From NCBI GenBank assembly GCA_011772595.1, contig WVZH01000217.1, positions 15,458 to 45,137 of the forward strand: DNA of 29,680 nucleotides, written 5' to 3'. Both the position numbers and the translations under genes were made by a program. This stretch comes from Anaerolineales bacterium. GTDB taxonomy: Bacteria > Chloroflexota > Anaerolineae > Anaerolineales > E44-bin32. Shown piece by piece: positions 1 through 9,207 of the stretch (within the stretch, counting starts at the first letter, position 1; every line of letters begins with the position of its first letter). The notes under the pieces are model-generated. The model was not told where the DNA came from, did no database searches, and saw nothing but the letters and a program-made list of their open reading frames with translations.

Positions 1-1364
1 AGCATGCCTTCCGTCTCACGATTCGGAGACGCTACAGAGCCGGCATCGAGGTGATCGCGTCCGATCACGATGGGTGCTTTCAGCTCTCCAGCGGCGACCA
101 TATGATTAAACTTGAGCCCCGCTTTTGCGCGTTCTCCATATCCGAGCCAGCATATCCTCGCCGGTAAGCCTTGAAAGGCGACTTTTTCTCGAGCCATTGT
201 CAGCCACCGATGGAGATGTTGGTCCTCAGGGAAGAGTTCCATCACCGCTGCATCAGTGCGGTAAATGTCCTCCTCCTCTCCAGACAGCGCCACCCAACGG
301 AAAGGGCCTTTGCCCAAGCAGAATAGGGGACGGATATAGGCAGGAACGAAACCGGGATATGAGAAGGCATCCTTAACACCAGCGTCAAATGCGCGCTGAC
401 GCAGATTGTTGCCATAGTCGAAGACCTCCGCTCCCTGGCGTTGGAAGGCGAGCATCGCTTCTACGTGACGCGCCATGGAGCGTAACGAATGAATTGCATA
501 CTCCTCTGGATCGGATTCCCGCAAGACAAGGGCATCTTCCAGGCTCATACCGTGTGGTACGTAATCGATTACATCGTGTGCCGGTGTCTGATCGGTCACA
601 ACATCAGGCTGCACACCGCGTAGGGCAAGCTCAGGGTAAACGTCTGCCGCATTTCCTATCAGGCCTATGGAGCGCGGTTGCTCGCCGTCTAATGCCTCTT
701 CCACTAGCGTCATGGCTTCTTCCAGTTCGTCCACAACCAAATCTACGTAGCCGTGTTCGAGGCGGCGCTGTGCGCGAGCTGGGTCGACCTCGACGATGAG
801 ACCCACGCCTTCGTTCATGGTGATTGCAAGTGGTTGCGCGCCACCCATTCCACCAAGACCTGCAGTAAGGACAAATTTGCCTTTCAACGAACCCCAACCG
901 CGCAGGCGGGCCAATGAACCGAGGGTTTCGTATGTGCCCTGTAGGATTCCTTGCGTGCCGATATAAATCCATGAGCCGGCCGTCATCTGCCCGTACATAA
1001 TCAATCCCGCGGCAGCCAAATCGTCGAAGTGTTGTTGGGTAGCCCAGTGAGGGACGAGATTCGAATTGGCAATCAGGACACGTGGCGCATCTGGATGGGT
1101 CTCGAAAACTGCAACCGGCTTCCCGGATTGAACGAGCAAAGTTTCGTATTCCTCCAATGTTTCGAGGGTAGATAGAATGGCTTCGAAGCTGTCCCAATTG
1201 CGTGCCGCCCTGCCGCGACCTCCATACACGATTAGGTCTTCAGGTCGTTCGGCCACCTCGGGATCGAGGTTGTTCTGGATCATACGGTATGCAGCTTCGG
1301 TGAGCCAAGATTTGCAGGTCAATTTCGGTCCGCGTGGCGAGCGAACGGTTCGTGGAGCTGGCAT
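1..1364 (-). CDS. hutU: Urocanate hydratase (urocanase), C-terminal end cut by the window edge
   Basis: Urocanase converts urocanate to 4-imidazolone-5-propionate using tightly bound NAD+, the second step of histidine degradation, in the cytosol. About 454 residues are visible of the roughly 550 usual for the family; the 3' end runs off the window. Reading the minus strand from 1364 gives the family landmarks in order: an N-terminal [11 protein letters not shown], then [26 protein letters not shown], the NAD-site glycine cluster [23 protein letters not shown], and [14 protein letters not shown], which carries the family's active-site cysteine. The start at 1364 is chosen because AAGGAGG (1370-1376) sits six bases upstream. 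An in-frame ATG at 1379 lies ahead of that site and is not preferred. No other hut gene is in view. Identification is by motif reading; the family call is very secure. Confidence 0.95.
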   Translation of the reverse strand, partial: MPAPRTVRSPRGPKLTCKSWLTEAAYRMIQNNLDPEVAERPEDLIVYGGRGRAARNWDSFEAILSTLETLEEYETLLVQSGKPVAVFETHPDAPRVLIANSNLVPHWATQQHFDDLAAAGLIMYGQMTAGSWIYIGTQGILQGTYETLGSLARLRGWGSLKGKFVLTAGLGGMGGAQPLAITMNEGVGLIVEVDPARAQRRLEHGYVDLVVDELEEAMTLVEEALDGEQPRSIGLIGNAADVYPELALRGVQPDVVTDQTPAHDVIDYVPHGMSLEDALVLRESDPEEYAIHSLRSMARHVEAMLAFQRQGAEVFDYGNNLRQRAFDAGVKDAFSYPGFVPAYIRPLFCLGKGPFRWVALSGEEEDIYRTDAAVMELFPEDQHLHRWLTMAREKVAFQGLPARICWLGYGERAKAGLKFNHMVAAGELKAPIVIGRDHLDAGSVASPNRETEGM

Positions 1365-1563
1365 GCCAACCTCCTTCATGTTGATCCAATCGACGTGCCG
1401 ATTCGAGATGTCAATCTCTTGGCGTGTTTATTGCGTCAATCCAAGTTGGGCAAGAGAAGCCCAGCATCTAATCCTACTGTTTGTGACTCCATATCCATAA
1501 GGGATCGTTCACACAGAGAATCACTGCAACTCGTCGTCGTTGGACAACGGTTATTCGAGGACA

Positions 1564-2104
1564 TCAGTCACATGTGTGATCGTATGGATGTCCCCAACAA
1601 TCGAAATGAACTGTACCATGCAACGATCGCCTTCCACCTGCTTTTGGAGCCGAGGTCAAAATGTCTGATTCGCAAGGAAAGCCGGATGAGATGGCGAAAT
1701 TCAGATGCAGATCATCTGGGAATCCCAAGAGTGTGCGCGCTAGTTCTGGCTGGTAGATTGTCGCCAGGCAGGAACCGACACCGAGTTCCCAGGCTGCTAG
1801 TTGCGTGTGGGCGGCAGCTTGTCCGGCGTCGAACATGATCGATCGGTGTTGAGTAGCGTCAGGCGTCAGAATGGCAACGACCAGTGCGGCATCTGCAAGG
1901 TGTCCTGCAAAGGTGCCCAAACTTGACAACGCTTCCATGGTTTGACAGTCTTGAATAGCGATGAAATGCCACGGTTGCCTGTTTTTTGCCGACTGTGCTC
2001 GGCGACCAGCGTTGGAGATTTGCCTAACGACGTTCTTTGGCAAGTCTCCCGTATCAAACTGACGCACGGCGCGTTTTTAAATGGATCGCGTCTGCGATCT
2101 TCAT
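1564..2104 (-). pseudogene. Nitroreductase-family FMN protein, frameshifted near the N-terminus
   Basis: The main frame from 2067 to 1564 encodes a small nitroreductase: VRQFDT, then AGRRAQSAKNRQPWHF (the usual FMN-contact region) and a C-terminal GGRRSLHGTVHFDCWG matching the family's closing motif. The normal N-terminus, MKIADAI..KTRRA, is encoded at 2104-2068 in another frame, behind a good ribosome site (GGAGGAG just before ATG 2104), and runs into a TGA. The two frames are offset by one base at about 2063-2070. Family members usually start MxIxxAIxxRRxVRxF, so the two pieces belong together. Loss of one copy of a 5-base tandem GTGCG would give exactly this sequence. Initiation from GTG 2067 lacks a ribosome site. 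It may be a real pseudogene or a sequencing error. Substrate unknown. Confidence 0.75.
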
Positions 2105-2246
2105 TTTCTCCTCCTACACGAATCTATCTCATTATAGATCGGGGAATGAAGCTTTCAAGCAAATAATCTAGGCGTTCAGACCAAGCGACGCGTGCATGAA
2201 TCTGAAAATAACTCATCAGGTATAAGTTCGGGTCAGCTTGGATCGT

Positions 2247-2504
2247 TTAGTCGATGGTGGGACGAGGAGGTTCGGGTAGCGGTCGGAGATAGACAGTGCG
2301 GCTATCATAGGCTTCTACTCGACCGTTGTTCTTCAGCATTTCGAGATCGGAATCCAGGACTGCGCGTCCGTATTCCTGTTTATTGATTTGTAGGAAATCG
2401 CCGGTAAGAATATCCTGGACGCGACCATCACCCCAATCGAACACAACCTCACCGGTATCGAGGACGAAGACCAGACCTCGTGAGACGGGGAAACCTCTAG
2501 GCAT
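2247..2504 (-). CDS. Conserved-looking small protein of unknown function, 85 aa
   Basis: I do not recognise a family. The product is acidic and predicted mostly beta, with a core around VFVLDTGEVVFDWGDGRVQDI, one short stretch resembling a small beta-barrel, and a Pro-rich tail (PLPEPPRPTID). It has no signal peptide, membrane segment or cysteine. The start ATG at 2504 is preceded by GGAGGT about 14 bases upstream and by a closer AAGGGAAG. It lies downstream of the Rrf2-type regulator on the same strand, but a terminator hairpin (2547-2586) stands between them, so it is either separately transcribed or attenuated. Coding is supported by the ribosome site and by the absence of a better frame. 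Confidence 0.6.
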   Translation of the reverse strand: MPRGFPVSRGLVFVLDTGEVVFDWGDGRVQDILTGDFLQINKQEYGRAVLDSDLEMLKNNGRVEAYDSRTVYLRPLPEPPRPTID

Positions 2505-2546
2505 CTTCCCTTCGTTACCTCCGCCCTTACTTTGCCAGAAATTACC

Positions 2547-2586
2547 AAAAACTGCAACCCCGATTGCATGAGTTAATCGGGGTCGC
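2547..2586 (-). terminator. Rho-independent terminator after the Rrf2-type regulator
   Basis: On the minus strand a 12-bp stem (2586-2575 with 2565-2554, one G-U wobble) encloses a 9-base loop and is followed by five T (2551-2547). It lies 75 bases past the regulator stop and 43 bases before the start of the 85-aa gene. It either ends the regulator transcript or attenuates the small gene. Confidence 0.85.
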
Positions 2587-2660
2587 AGATGATCTTCGCA
2601 ATATAAAGTATACTCCGATGCTAAGGTAGTTCAGATGTAGGAGGTCAGCTTTACGATTCG

Positions 2661-3062
2661 CTAATTCGCAACGAGCATGTTGAAGTCTGTCGATTTGAGT
2701 TGTGAAACCAATTTGGATTGAGCATCGCACCAGATTCTGTTAACGGGGCAATCTGCACCGAAAGGACACGAACCGGGGTCGGATACACACTCGTTCAGAG
2801 TGATGGGTCCATCAATGGCTTCAATCACCTCAAGCAATGAGATTTTTTCGGACGGGCGTGCCAAGGATACACCGCCGCGCGCACCGCGAGATGTTTGAAC
2901 CACCCCCGCAACAGAAAGTTGAGAGACGATCTTTGCGAGAAAGGAGGGAGGGATTCGTTGTTCACGTGCGATTTGGCTCGTTGGGGCTCGTCCTCCATTA
3001 CTCAATTCGGCCAGGTACAATACCGCACGGACAGCATAATCCGCCTGGCGTGTAATCTGCAT
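2661..3062 (-). CDS. Rrf2-family transcriptional regulator with probable Fe-S cysteines
   Basis: Winged-helix DNA-binding regulator of the Rrf2 family (IscR, NsrR, RirA and relatives), acting on DNA as a dimer. The N-terminal MQITRQADYAVRAVLYLA and the recognition region IPPSFLAKIVSQL..AGVVQTSRGARGGV are classic, and length (133 aa) is normal. The C-terminal loop has Cys at about residues 92, 99, 105 and 112 (C-x6-C-x5-C-x6-C). Three of these match the cluster-binding pattern of Fe-S sensing members, so a redox, NO or iron signal is plausible but inferred. The second of two consecutive ATG codons (3062) is chosen because AGGAGG lies five bases before it and only two before the first (3065). 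Just upstream is a palindrome (3100-3116) that could be its own operator. It is divergent from the UDP-glucose dehydrogenase gene. Confidence 0.9.
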   Translation of the reverse strand: MQITRQADYAVRAVLYLAELSNGGRAPTSQIAREQRIPPSFLAKIVSQLSVAGVVQTSRGARGGVSLARPSEKISLLEVIEAIDGPITLNECVSDPGSCPFGADCPVNRIWCDAQSKLVSQLKSTDFNMLVAN

Positions 3063-3099
3063 CATGACCTCCTGGACTATTCAACCTTCTTTCCTCTTC

Positions 3100-3116
3100 A
3101 GGATAGGAGTTATCCT
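3100..3116. promoter_or_regulatory. Candidate operator palindrome upstream of the Rrf2-type gene
   Basis: A perfect inverted repeat, AGGATA-5 nt-TATCCT, lies about 38 bases ahead of the regulator start, in the 213-base divergent intergenic region. Its place and symmetry suit an autoregulatory site. It does not match a specific Rrf2-family consensus that I can recall. Confidence 0.4.
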
Positions 3117-3275
3117 AGTTTGGTTCCAGTTTACTTTCAGGGGATTGCGAGGGCAAGTGTTTTGTGTCATAGTGACCGCATGACCTTCTGCGAGAGGCGC
3201 GTGTTTAAGTTGGGACAATGCGTGGTATGATAGCGCCGACTTCGAAGAAAAAGGTCTTCGCTTAGAGGAGAAACC

Positions 3276-4631
3276 GTGAAGAACATCGCTGTCGTTGGGG
3301 CGGGATATGTCGGTTTGGTAACGGCCGCATGTTTCGCCGATTTGGGCAATCGCGTCGTGGCGCTGGATATCGACGAGGAGCGCATTGAAGGGCTCAAGCG
3401 CGGGATCATGCCCATATTTGAACCGGGGCTTGAAGAAGTTGTCGCTCGTAATGCGACCGCAAGTAGGTTGCGCTTTACGACTTCCTACCCGGATGCTTTA
3501 GAAGACGCTGAGTTCGTGTTCATCGCAGTAGGGACACCGGAGGGGGTTGACGGAGAGGCCGATCTCAAATACGTGCGAGCTGCCTCCGTATCGATCGCAA
3601 AAGCAATGACCTCCCCTCTGATTGTGGTGAATAAATCGACCGTACCCGTTGGTACCGGTGACTGGGTTGCGGATATCATATCTGCAGAACAGAATGAGCA
3701 TATTCCGTTTTCAGTGGTCTCGTGCCCGGAATTCTTGCGGGAGGGCTCAGCGATCTTAGATTTCATGAACCCGGCACGTACGGTGTTGGGCTCCCTAGAC
3801 CCGGAGGCAGCCGAAAAGGTCGCCCAGCTTCATATTCCCTTGAGAGCGCCCATCATGATCACCGACCTGCGAACGGCGGAAATGATCAAGTACGCTTCTA
3901 ATGCGTTCCTGGCTGCTCGTATTTCGTTCATCAATGAGATCGCCAATATTTGTGAGGCGCTTGGTGCCGACGTGAAGGAGGTCGCCACAGGCATGGGGTA
4001 TGATCCTCGAATCGGGCCTCATTTTTTGAGGGCAGGATTGGGTTATGGAGGTTCGTGCTTCCCGAAAGACGTGAAGGCGCTGGCACATATGGCGGATGAA
4101 AAGGGACGTCACCCTCAATTATTACAGGCGGTGATGGACATCAACACGGACCGTAGAAGGCTGATGATCGAGAGAGTCCAGGAGCTTCTTGGAGATCTAG
4201 AGGGTAAGGTGATCGGATTGCTCGGGCTTACATTCAAGCCGAATACTGACGATATGCGTGATGCCCCTTCGCTAGAGCTTGCCCGCCGCCTCATGACCAA
4301 AAGAGCGAAGATCCGTGCTTACGATCCGGCGGGGATGGTGCGCGCGAAGCAAGTTCAGCCCGAATTAGAGTTAGCGCGTGATGCCTATGAGCTGGCGGAG
4401 GGCTGCGACGCCCTGGTGGTGTGCACGGAATGGAATGAATTCCAACATCTCGACTTGGAACGAATACGAGATGTTATGCGGCAACCATTCATTGTTGATG
4501 GTCGCAACATTTACGATCCCGAAGAAATGGCGAAGCTGGGCTTTCAATATCGCGGCATTGGTCGAGGGTATGGACCAGATGGTGAACCAATTGAAAATGA
4601 AATGAACGCAGAGGAGGTCCATTTGATATGA
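3276..4631 (+). CDS. ugd: UDP-glucose 6-dehydrogenase
   Basis: Oxidises UDP-glucose to UDP-glucuronate with two NAD+, supplying precursors for envelope or extracellular polysaccharide; cytosolic. The 451-aa product has normal family length. Visible signatures are the N-terminal Rossmann motif GAGYVGL (residues 8-14), AVGTP near residue 85, NKSTVPVGT near 119, SCPEFLREG near 149, [11 protein letters not shown] with the conserved Lys near 205, the catalytic Cys261 in GGSCFPKD, and a C-terminal second nucleotide domain ([17 protein letters not shown]). The start has AGAGGAG eight bases upstream. A TATGAT -10-like hexamer lies at 3226-3231, with no convincing -35. The stop overlaps the start of the following M16 peptidase by four bases (ATGA), suggesting translational coupling, though the functions are not obviously linked. 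Confidence 0.95.
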   Translation: MKNIAVVGAGYVGLVTAACFADLGNRVVALDIDEERIEGLKRGIMPIFEPGLEEVVARNATASRLRFTTSYPDALEDAEFVFIAVGTPEGVDGEADLKYVRAASVSIAKAMTSPLIVVNKSTVPVGTGDWVADIISAEQNEHIPFSVVSCPEFLREGSAILDFMNPARTVLGSLDPEAAEKVAQLHIPLRAPIMITDLRTAEMIKYASNAFLAARISFINEIANICEALGADVKEVATGMGYDPRIGPHFLRAGLGYGGSCFPKDVKALAHMADEKGRHPQLLQAVMDINTDRRRLMIERVQELLGDLEGKVIGLLGLTFKPNTDDMRDAPSLELARRLMTKRAKIRAYDPAGMVRAKQVQPELELARDAYELAEGCDALVVCTEWNEFQHLDLERIRDVMRQPFIVDGRNIYDPEEMAKLGFQYRGIGRGYGPDGEPIENEMNAEEVHLI

Positions 4632-5926
4632 CGTCAGGGGGCGAAGGTATTGTCAAGACTCGTTTGCGAAACGGTTTGGAGGTTCGCCTCAAAGAGATCC
4701 GCACAGCCCCGCTTATCAGCTCGTGGGTATGGTATCGAGTTGGATCAAGAAACGAACATGCCGGGATCACCGGCATTTCTCATTGGGTCGAGCATATGCA
4801 GTTCAAGGGCACGCCCTCCTTCCCCGCCGGAGTTTTGGATCGGGAAATCTCTCGTGACGGGGGTTTCTGGAACGCCATGACTTGGCTGGACTGGACGGCG
4901 TACTTTGAGACCATGCCTGCTGATCGGATCGAGCTGGCACTGCGCTTGGAAGCTGATCGTATGGTCAACAGTTTGTTCGATCCGGCGGAGATCGAATCAG
5001 AGCGGACTGTCATCATATCCGAACGTCAAGGACATGAGAACGAGCCGACCTTTCGTTTGGCGGAGGAGGTTCAGGCTGCCGCTTTTCGCGTCCACGCGTA
5101 CCACCACGAAGTAATCGGTGACATGGCAGATCTTGAAACGATGACGCGCGAGGACCTCTACCAGCATTACCGACAATACTATGTTCCTGGCAACGCAATC
5201 CTAGCAATGGCAGGGGATTTTCGACCTCAATCCATGTTACGAAAAATCCGTGAGCACTTCGGCCTGATTCCGCGGCAGAGTTCGCCATTAGACCGAGTTC
5301 GCCTTGAACCTCCACAACGTGGAGAACGACGTGTCGCTGTGGAAGGTCCGGGGGAGACGCCGTACCTGCAAGTGGTCTATCATGCACCTTCAGCGACTGA
5401 CCCTAAATTCTTCCCTCTGACCGTCCTGGATAGTGTTCTGACAGGACCCTCGAACCTCAATCTTTTCGGTGGTAGTATCTCGAATAAGACTTCCAGGCTG
5501 TACCGCGCGCTGGTAGAGGGGGAAATCGCGGCTGCTGTGCGAGGAGGATTGGCGGCGACCATTGATCCCTTCCTGTATACAATCCAGGTTACAATTCGTC
5601 CAGATCGCACCCCGGAACAGGCTCTTGAAGTCCTTGATCATGAGATCTCCCGTCTAGCCATCGAAGCGGCCAGTGGTGAGGAGCTGACCAAAGCATCGAA
5701 GCAAGCGCGTGCCCTGTTTGCATATAATAGCGAAAGCGTTACCAATCAAGCATTCTGGATGGGGTTCAGCGAGATTTTCGCGGATTACGCGTGGTTTGAG
5801 GGCTACTTGGATCGCGTCGCCGCGGTCACCTCGCAGGATATTCTCGCTGTGGCGCAGAAAGTTCTTCAACCGAGCAATCGGATCGTCGGTGTCTATCGAC
5901 CCATAGCGGAGAGCAACAATGGGTAA
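4628..5926 (+). CDS. M16-family zinc peptidase, catalytic subunit
   Basis: Insulinase/processing-peptidase-like zinc endopeptidase (MEROPS M16), 432 aa. The inverted zinc motif HxxEH is present as HWVEH at residues 52-56. The third ligand fits Glu132 in [12 protein letters not shown], 76 residues after His56, which is the family spacing. Two M16 domains follow in order; the second half contains [17 protein letters not shown]. No signal peptide is evident, so a cytosolic enzyme is likely. It overlaps the upstream ugd by 4 bases and the downstream M16 paralogue by 8 bases. The downstream protein lacks the zinc motif, so the two probably form a catalytic/non-catalytic heterodimer, as known for other two-subunit bacterial and mitochondrial M16 enzymes. 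Physiological substrate unknown. Confidence 0.93.
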   Translation: MTSGGEGIVKTRLRNGLEVRLKEIRTAPLISSWVWYRVGSRNEHAGITGISHWVEHMQFKGTPSFPAGVLDREISRDGGFWNAMTWLDWTAYFETMPADRIELALRLEADRMVNSLFDPAEIESERTVIISERQGHENEPTFRLAEEVQAAAFRVHAYHHEVIGDMADLETMTREDLYQHYRQYYVPGNAILAMAGDFRPQSMLRKIREHFGLIPRQSSPLDRVRLEPPQRGERRVAVEGPGETPYLQVVYHAPSATDPKFFPLTVLDSVLTGPSNLNLFGGSISNKTSRLYRALVEGEIAAAVRGGLAATIDPFLYTIQVTIRPDRTPEQALEVLDHEISRLAIEAASGEELTKASKQARALFAYNSESVTNQAFWMGFSEIFADYAWFEGYLDRVAAVTSQDILAVAQKVLQPSNRIVGVYRPIAESNNG

Positions 5927-7226
5927 GGTGGACAGTATTTTCCCCAAGCTTGATGTCCGTGCGCTTCCAGGGCCAAAGACGATCAAGCGGTGTGAACTTC
6001 CGAATGGTGTCGTGGTCCTATCGCGTTCCAACTTCGCCAGCCCCTCGGTGGTTGTCTTTGGGTATTTGGCCGTCGGTTCACTCGATGAGAGTTACGAACA
6101 GGCTGGATTATCTCAGTTGACCGCGCAGGCACTGATGCGAGGGACAAACGAAAGGTCCTTCCAAGAAATCTTTGAGGCGATCGAATCCGTGGGAGCCCGT
6201 CTAGGATTTGGCGCCGCTACCCATACGACCACGTTTCAGGGTAAGGCTCTGGTCGAGGATCTCGAACTCCTTTTGGAGGTCCTTGCCGATGCGCTGCGAA
6301 ATCCAACCTTTCCCAGCGTCGAATTCGAGAGGCTAAAAGCACAGCACCTCACCGCATTGGCAATCCGAGATCAAGACACCGGCTCCAGAGCTCAACTTTC
6401 ATTTGATGAACTCGCCTACCCCAATCATCCCTACCGAATCCCAACAGCTGGGTACCGCAAGACCGTAGAAGGTTTACAAACCTCCGATCTGCGTGAGTTT
6501 CACAGACATCAATTTGGACCAACAGGGATGGTTGTAGCTTTGGTCGGATCGCTGGAAGAAGAAGAAGCGATCGGGGCCGTTGAGCGTGTCCTCGGTGATT
6601 GGCACGAATTGGAGGGAGATGCGCGCCCACCCCTCCCTCCTGTCGAGAGACCGGCCTCACTCGTGAGACAGGACGTCCAATTGGCCGGTAAGAGTCAGGC
6701 GGACATCGTGATCGGTACGCCAGGTCCAAGTCGATACGAGGAGCATTATCTTGCAGCGGCGCTTGGTAACAACATCCTCGGACGCTTTGGTCTCTTCGGA
6801 CGTATTGGCGATGCGGTGCGTGATACTGCCGGCTTGGCATACTATGCCTACAGTTCCTTGACCGGGGGACCTGGTCCAGGACCGTGGCAGGTGAATGCAG
6901 GCGTCAATCCTTCCAACGTCGAAGGGGCCATCGAGCTAATCCGTAAGGAAATCAAACGATTCGTTAGCAGGCGTGTCAGCGAACAGGAATTAACCGACAA
7001 TCAGGCAAACTTCATAGGCAGATTGCCTCTGCAGCTCGAATCGAACGAGGGCGTCGCTTCCGCTTTGCTTCACATGGAGCGCTACAGCTTGGGTTTGGAT
7101 TACTACCAGCGGTACCCTGATCTGATCGCTTCGGTTACACGCGACCGAATTCTCGAACTGGGGAGACGATTCCTGGATCCCGACCGCCTGGCGATTGCCG
7201 TCGCCGGTCCCGATCAGGAGGGCTGA
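5919..7226 (+). CDS. M16-family peptidase homologue, zinc-free partner subunit
   Basis: A 435-aa M16-fold protein whose zinc site is lost. Where catalytic members have HxxEH it reads SQLTAQ in AGLSQLTAQALMRGT (near residue 65), so both histidines and the glutamate are replaced. The C-terminal substrate-grip region is kept: DAVRDTAGLAYYAYSS near residue 305 carries the Arg and Tyr that non-catalytic partners use to hold peptide. It follows the catalytic M16 gene with an 8-base overlap and must be translated with it. By family precedent the pair forms a clam-shell heterodimer; here that is inference. No signal peptide. acpS starts two bases after its stop. Confidence 0.92.
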   Translation: MGKVDSIFPKLDVRALPGPKTIKRCELPNGVVVLSRSNFASPSVVVFGYLAVGSLDESYEQAGLSQLTAQALMRGTNERSFQEIFEAIESVGARLGFGAATHTTTFQGKALVEDLELLLEVLADALRNPTFPSVEFERLKAQHLTALAIRDQDTGSRAQLSFDELAYPNHPYRIPTAGYRKTVEGLQTSDLREFHRHQFGPTGMVVALVGSLEEEEAIGAVERVLGDWHELEGDARPPLPPVERPASLVRQDVQLAGKSQADIVIGTPGPSRYEEHYLAAALGNNILGRFGLFGRIGDAVRDTAGLAYYAYSSLTGGPGPGPWQVNAGVNPSNVEGAIELIRKEIKRFVSRRVSEQELTDNQANFIGRLPLQLESNEGVASALLHMERYSLGLDYYQRYPDLIASVTRDRILELGRRFLDPDRLAIAVAGPDQEG

Positions 7227-7228
7227 AG

Positions 7229-7600
7229 ATGCTCTCCACGGGAGTGGATATTATCGAGGTTGAGCGGATCGACCGTGCGATCTTGCGGCACGGCGAACGT
7301 TTCTTCGACCGCTTCTATACACCGCAAGAGATAATCGACGCGCGCGGGCATACACCTGCCTTGGCAGCTCGCTTCGCGGCTAAGGAGGCTGTCGCGAAAG
7401 CTTTGGGTACGGGTATTGGCGAAGTGGGTTGGAAGGATATCGAAATCGTCAATAGCCCGCAGCGTCAGCCACTCTTGCGTCTTCATGGTCGTGCAGCCGA
7501 GATTGCTGAGGCCTTGGGGTTGTCGATCTGGTCTATTACGCTCAGTCACACGCACGAACATGCTGTCGCTATGGCAGTGGCCCTCAGCCCGTCGCTGTGA
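7229..7600 (+). CDS. acpS: Holo-[acyl-carrier-protein] synthase
   Basis: Transfers the 4'-phosphopantetheine arm from CoA to a serine of apo-ACP, activating fatty-acid synthesis; a cytosolic trimer in characterised members. The 123-aa length is standard. The Mg-binding Asp in STGVDIIEVERI (Asp7) and the motif RFAAKEAVAKALGTG with its conserved Glu are present, and the C-terminal SITLSHTHEHAVAMAVA matches the family. The start lies two bases after the M16 partner stop, with AGGAGGG (7217-7223) as ribosome site inside the previous gene. Co-transcription with the peptidases and the following thioesterase-like gene is likely from the spacing. Confidence 0.95.
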   Translation: MLSTGVDIIEVERIDRAILRHGERFFDRFYTPQEIIDARGHTPALAARFAAKEAVAKALGTGIGEVGWKDIEIVNSPQRQPLLRLHGRAAEIAEALGLSIWSITLSHTHEHAVAMAVALSPSL

Positions 7601-7634
7601 TCTGAAGAGTGTCGGATGATTTAATGGAGAGGGG

Positions 7635-8042
7635 ATGGCGGATCATCGAGTCTCGCGCGGATTGGTGCTTGAGTCCAAGGAGAAGGTCACGTCGGAATTG
7701 ACGGCTCCTCATATTGGAAGTGGAAGCCTGGCTGTTTATGCGACGCCGGCGATGGTGATCTTGATGGAACGAATTTGCGCGAAGATGATCGCCCCACTAC
7801 TTCCAGAAGGTCAGACTTCAGTTGGTGTCGAATTACACGTCCAACACCTAGCCCCAACTCCCGTGGGTGGAACAGTGCGCATTCGGGCCGAAGTCGAAAG
7901 CGTTGATGCCAACTCCATCATCTTCAGGGTGCAATTTTGGGACGATATCGAGCAAGTGGGCAAGGCGCAGCATAAGCGCGTCGTTGTAGATTCGGAGCGC
8001 TTCCTCCGTCGTGTGCGTAGCAAAACGGAGGCGCTGTCTTAG
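7635..8042 (+). CDS. FlK-like hotdog-fold thioesterase
   Basis: A 135-aa single hotdog-domain protein resembling the fluoroacetyl-CoA thioesterase FlK. Aligning by eye from memory, the three FlK catalytic positions are kept with identical spacing: Thr37 (in ATPAMVILME), Glu45, eight residues on, and His71 (in HVQHLAPTP), 26 after that. The rest follows the FlK pattern, including the alternating strand around GGTVRIRAEVESVD and the C-terminal GKAQHKRVVVDSERF. Most relatives have unknown acyl-CoA substrates, so fluoroacetyl-CoA should not be assumed. GGAGAGGGG directly precedes the ATG. It sits 34 bases after acpS and is the last gene before the rpsB promoter. Confidence 0.82.
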   Translation: MADHRVSRGLVLESKEKVTSELTAPHIGSGSLAVYATPAMVILMERICAKMIAPLLPEGQTSVGVELHVQHLAPTPVGGTVRIRAEVESVDANSIIFRVQFWDDIEQVGKAQHKRVVVDSERFLRRVRSKTEALS

Positions 8043-8056
8043 GGTCGCCCATATCT

Positions 8057-8085
8057 TTGACGAAACTTGATCCTCATGTTATACT
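8057..8085 (+). promoter_or_regulatory. Sigma-70-type promoter for rpsB-tsf
   Basis: TTGACG (8057-8062), a 17-base spacer and TATACT (8080-8085). Transcription would start near 8092, giving a leader of about 155 bases before rpsB. Confidence 0.85.
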
Positions 8086-8095
8086 CTACGTTGCT

Positions 8096-8247
8096 CCCGC
8101 CATGCGCTCGAGAATGGCGGGAGATATTCTGCCCATCATGGGCCAAACACACACGTCTCCAGACTGGGTCGGGCGTGCCGGATGGCCAGCCGGTTCCGAG
8201 CCAGAATGAAGGAGGCGGAGGTATAACGCACAGGAGGTGTAAGTCTT
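8096..8247 (+). promoter_or_regulatory. Structured 5' leader of rpsB, candidate autoregulatory RNA
   Basis: The transcript begins almost at once with a perfect 8-bp stem (8096-8103 with 8114-8121, 10-base loop). A G/C-rich stretch with several short self-complementary segments follows, before the ribosome site AGGAGGTG (8232-8239). rpsB leaders that bind excess S2 are known in several phyla. This one has the right place and size, but I cannot match it to a defined family. Confidence 0.5.
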
Positions 8248-9207
8248 ATGGCCGCAGTTAGCATGAAAGCTCTTCTCGAAACTGGGGTTCACTTCGGACA
8301 CCGTACCAGGAAGTGGAACCCTCGCATGAAACCCTACATCTTCACCGAACGCAACGGTATCCACATCATCGATCTCCAGCAAACGCTCGAGGCGCTCACC
8401 GGGGTGTATGCCATGGTACGAGAGAGGATTGCTGAGGGTGGGAAGGTGCTGTTTGTAGGGACGAAGCGTCAAGCGCAAGAGACGATAGAGCTCGAGGCGA
8501 CACGTTGCGAAATGCCATACGTGAACAACCGCTGGCTTGGTGGGACACTCACAAACTGGCGCACAATTCGCAGCCGTATCGACGAACTCGAGACCCTCGA
8601 ACGTCGCCGAGATTCAGGCGAATTCGAGCTGCTAACGAAGAAAGAAGCACTCAGCTTGAATCGTAGAATCGATAAGCTGGAAGGGCGCTTGAGTGGAATT
8701 CGCGAGATGACTTCCCTACCCGACATGATCTTCGTGGTTGACGTACGTCGGGAGGAGACAGCGATCCACGAAGCCAACTTGCTGGACATCCCCGTGATTG
8801 CGCTCGTCGATACCAATTGCGACCCTGGAAATGTCGATTACATCATCCCGTCAAACGATGATGCCATCCGCGCCATAAAATTGATGGTCTCGAAGATAGC
8901 TGATGCTGTGCTCGAGGGGAAGGCCATGCGGAAGGATGAGGAGGAAGAGGCAGTAAGGGTTGCAGAACCTGAGGAGTTGGTGGTCGAGGAAGTCTCCGAT
9001 GAAGAACTTCTTGGTGAAGCCACCTTGGCCAAGCTCAAGAGTGGTGAATATGACGAGCAAGAAGCTGCGCTAGCGGAACTCGCTTCTGAAGACGAGCAGG
9101 ATGAAGCAGAGAGTCCCGAAGCGGAGAAAGAGGAATCTGAACCTGAGGCCTCCACTGAGGAAGAATCCGAGTCTGCCGATGAGGGTCAAGAGGGGGAGCA
9201 GAAATGA
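8248..9207 (+). CDS. rpsB: 30S ribosomal protein S2 with a long acidic C-terminal tail
   Basis: Small-subunit protein S2, needed for S1 docking and 30S assembly. The core is canonical: [20 protein letters not shown] at the start, [50 protein letters not shown], and [20 protein letters not shown]. At 319 aa it is longer than the usual 230-260, because about 90 residues after roughly residue 228 are almost entirely Glu, Asp, Ala and Ser, with no predicted fold. Acidic S2 tails occur in other lineages; their role is unclear. The ATG at 8248 has AGGAGGTG eight bases upstream. The stop overlaps the tsf start by 4 bases (ATGA), coupling the two genes as in most bacteria. Confidence 0.97.
   Translation: MAAVSMKALLETGVHFGHRTRKWNPRMKPYIFTERNGIHIIDLQQTLEALTGVYAMVRERIAEGGKVLFVGTKRQAQETIELEATRCEMPYVNNRWLGGTLTNWRTIRSRIDELETLERRRDSGEFELLTKKEALSLNRRIDKLEGRLSGIREMTSLPDMIFVVDVRREETAIHEANLLDIPVIALVDTNCDPGNVDYIIPSNDDAIRAIKLMVSKIADAVLEGKAMRKDEEEEAVRVAEPEELVVEEVSDEELLGEATLAKLKSGEYDEQEAALAELASEDEQDEAESPEAEKEESEPEASTEEESESADEGQEGEQK

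Noticed and set aside
2068..2104. T-TTA-AAA slippery heptamer in phase at the nitroreductase start, as a programmed -1 frameshift site
   Set aside because: The downstream frame is offset by +1 (or -2/-5), so a -1 slip would not join the two pieces.
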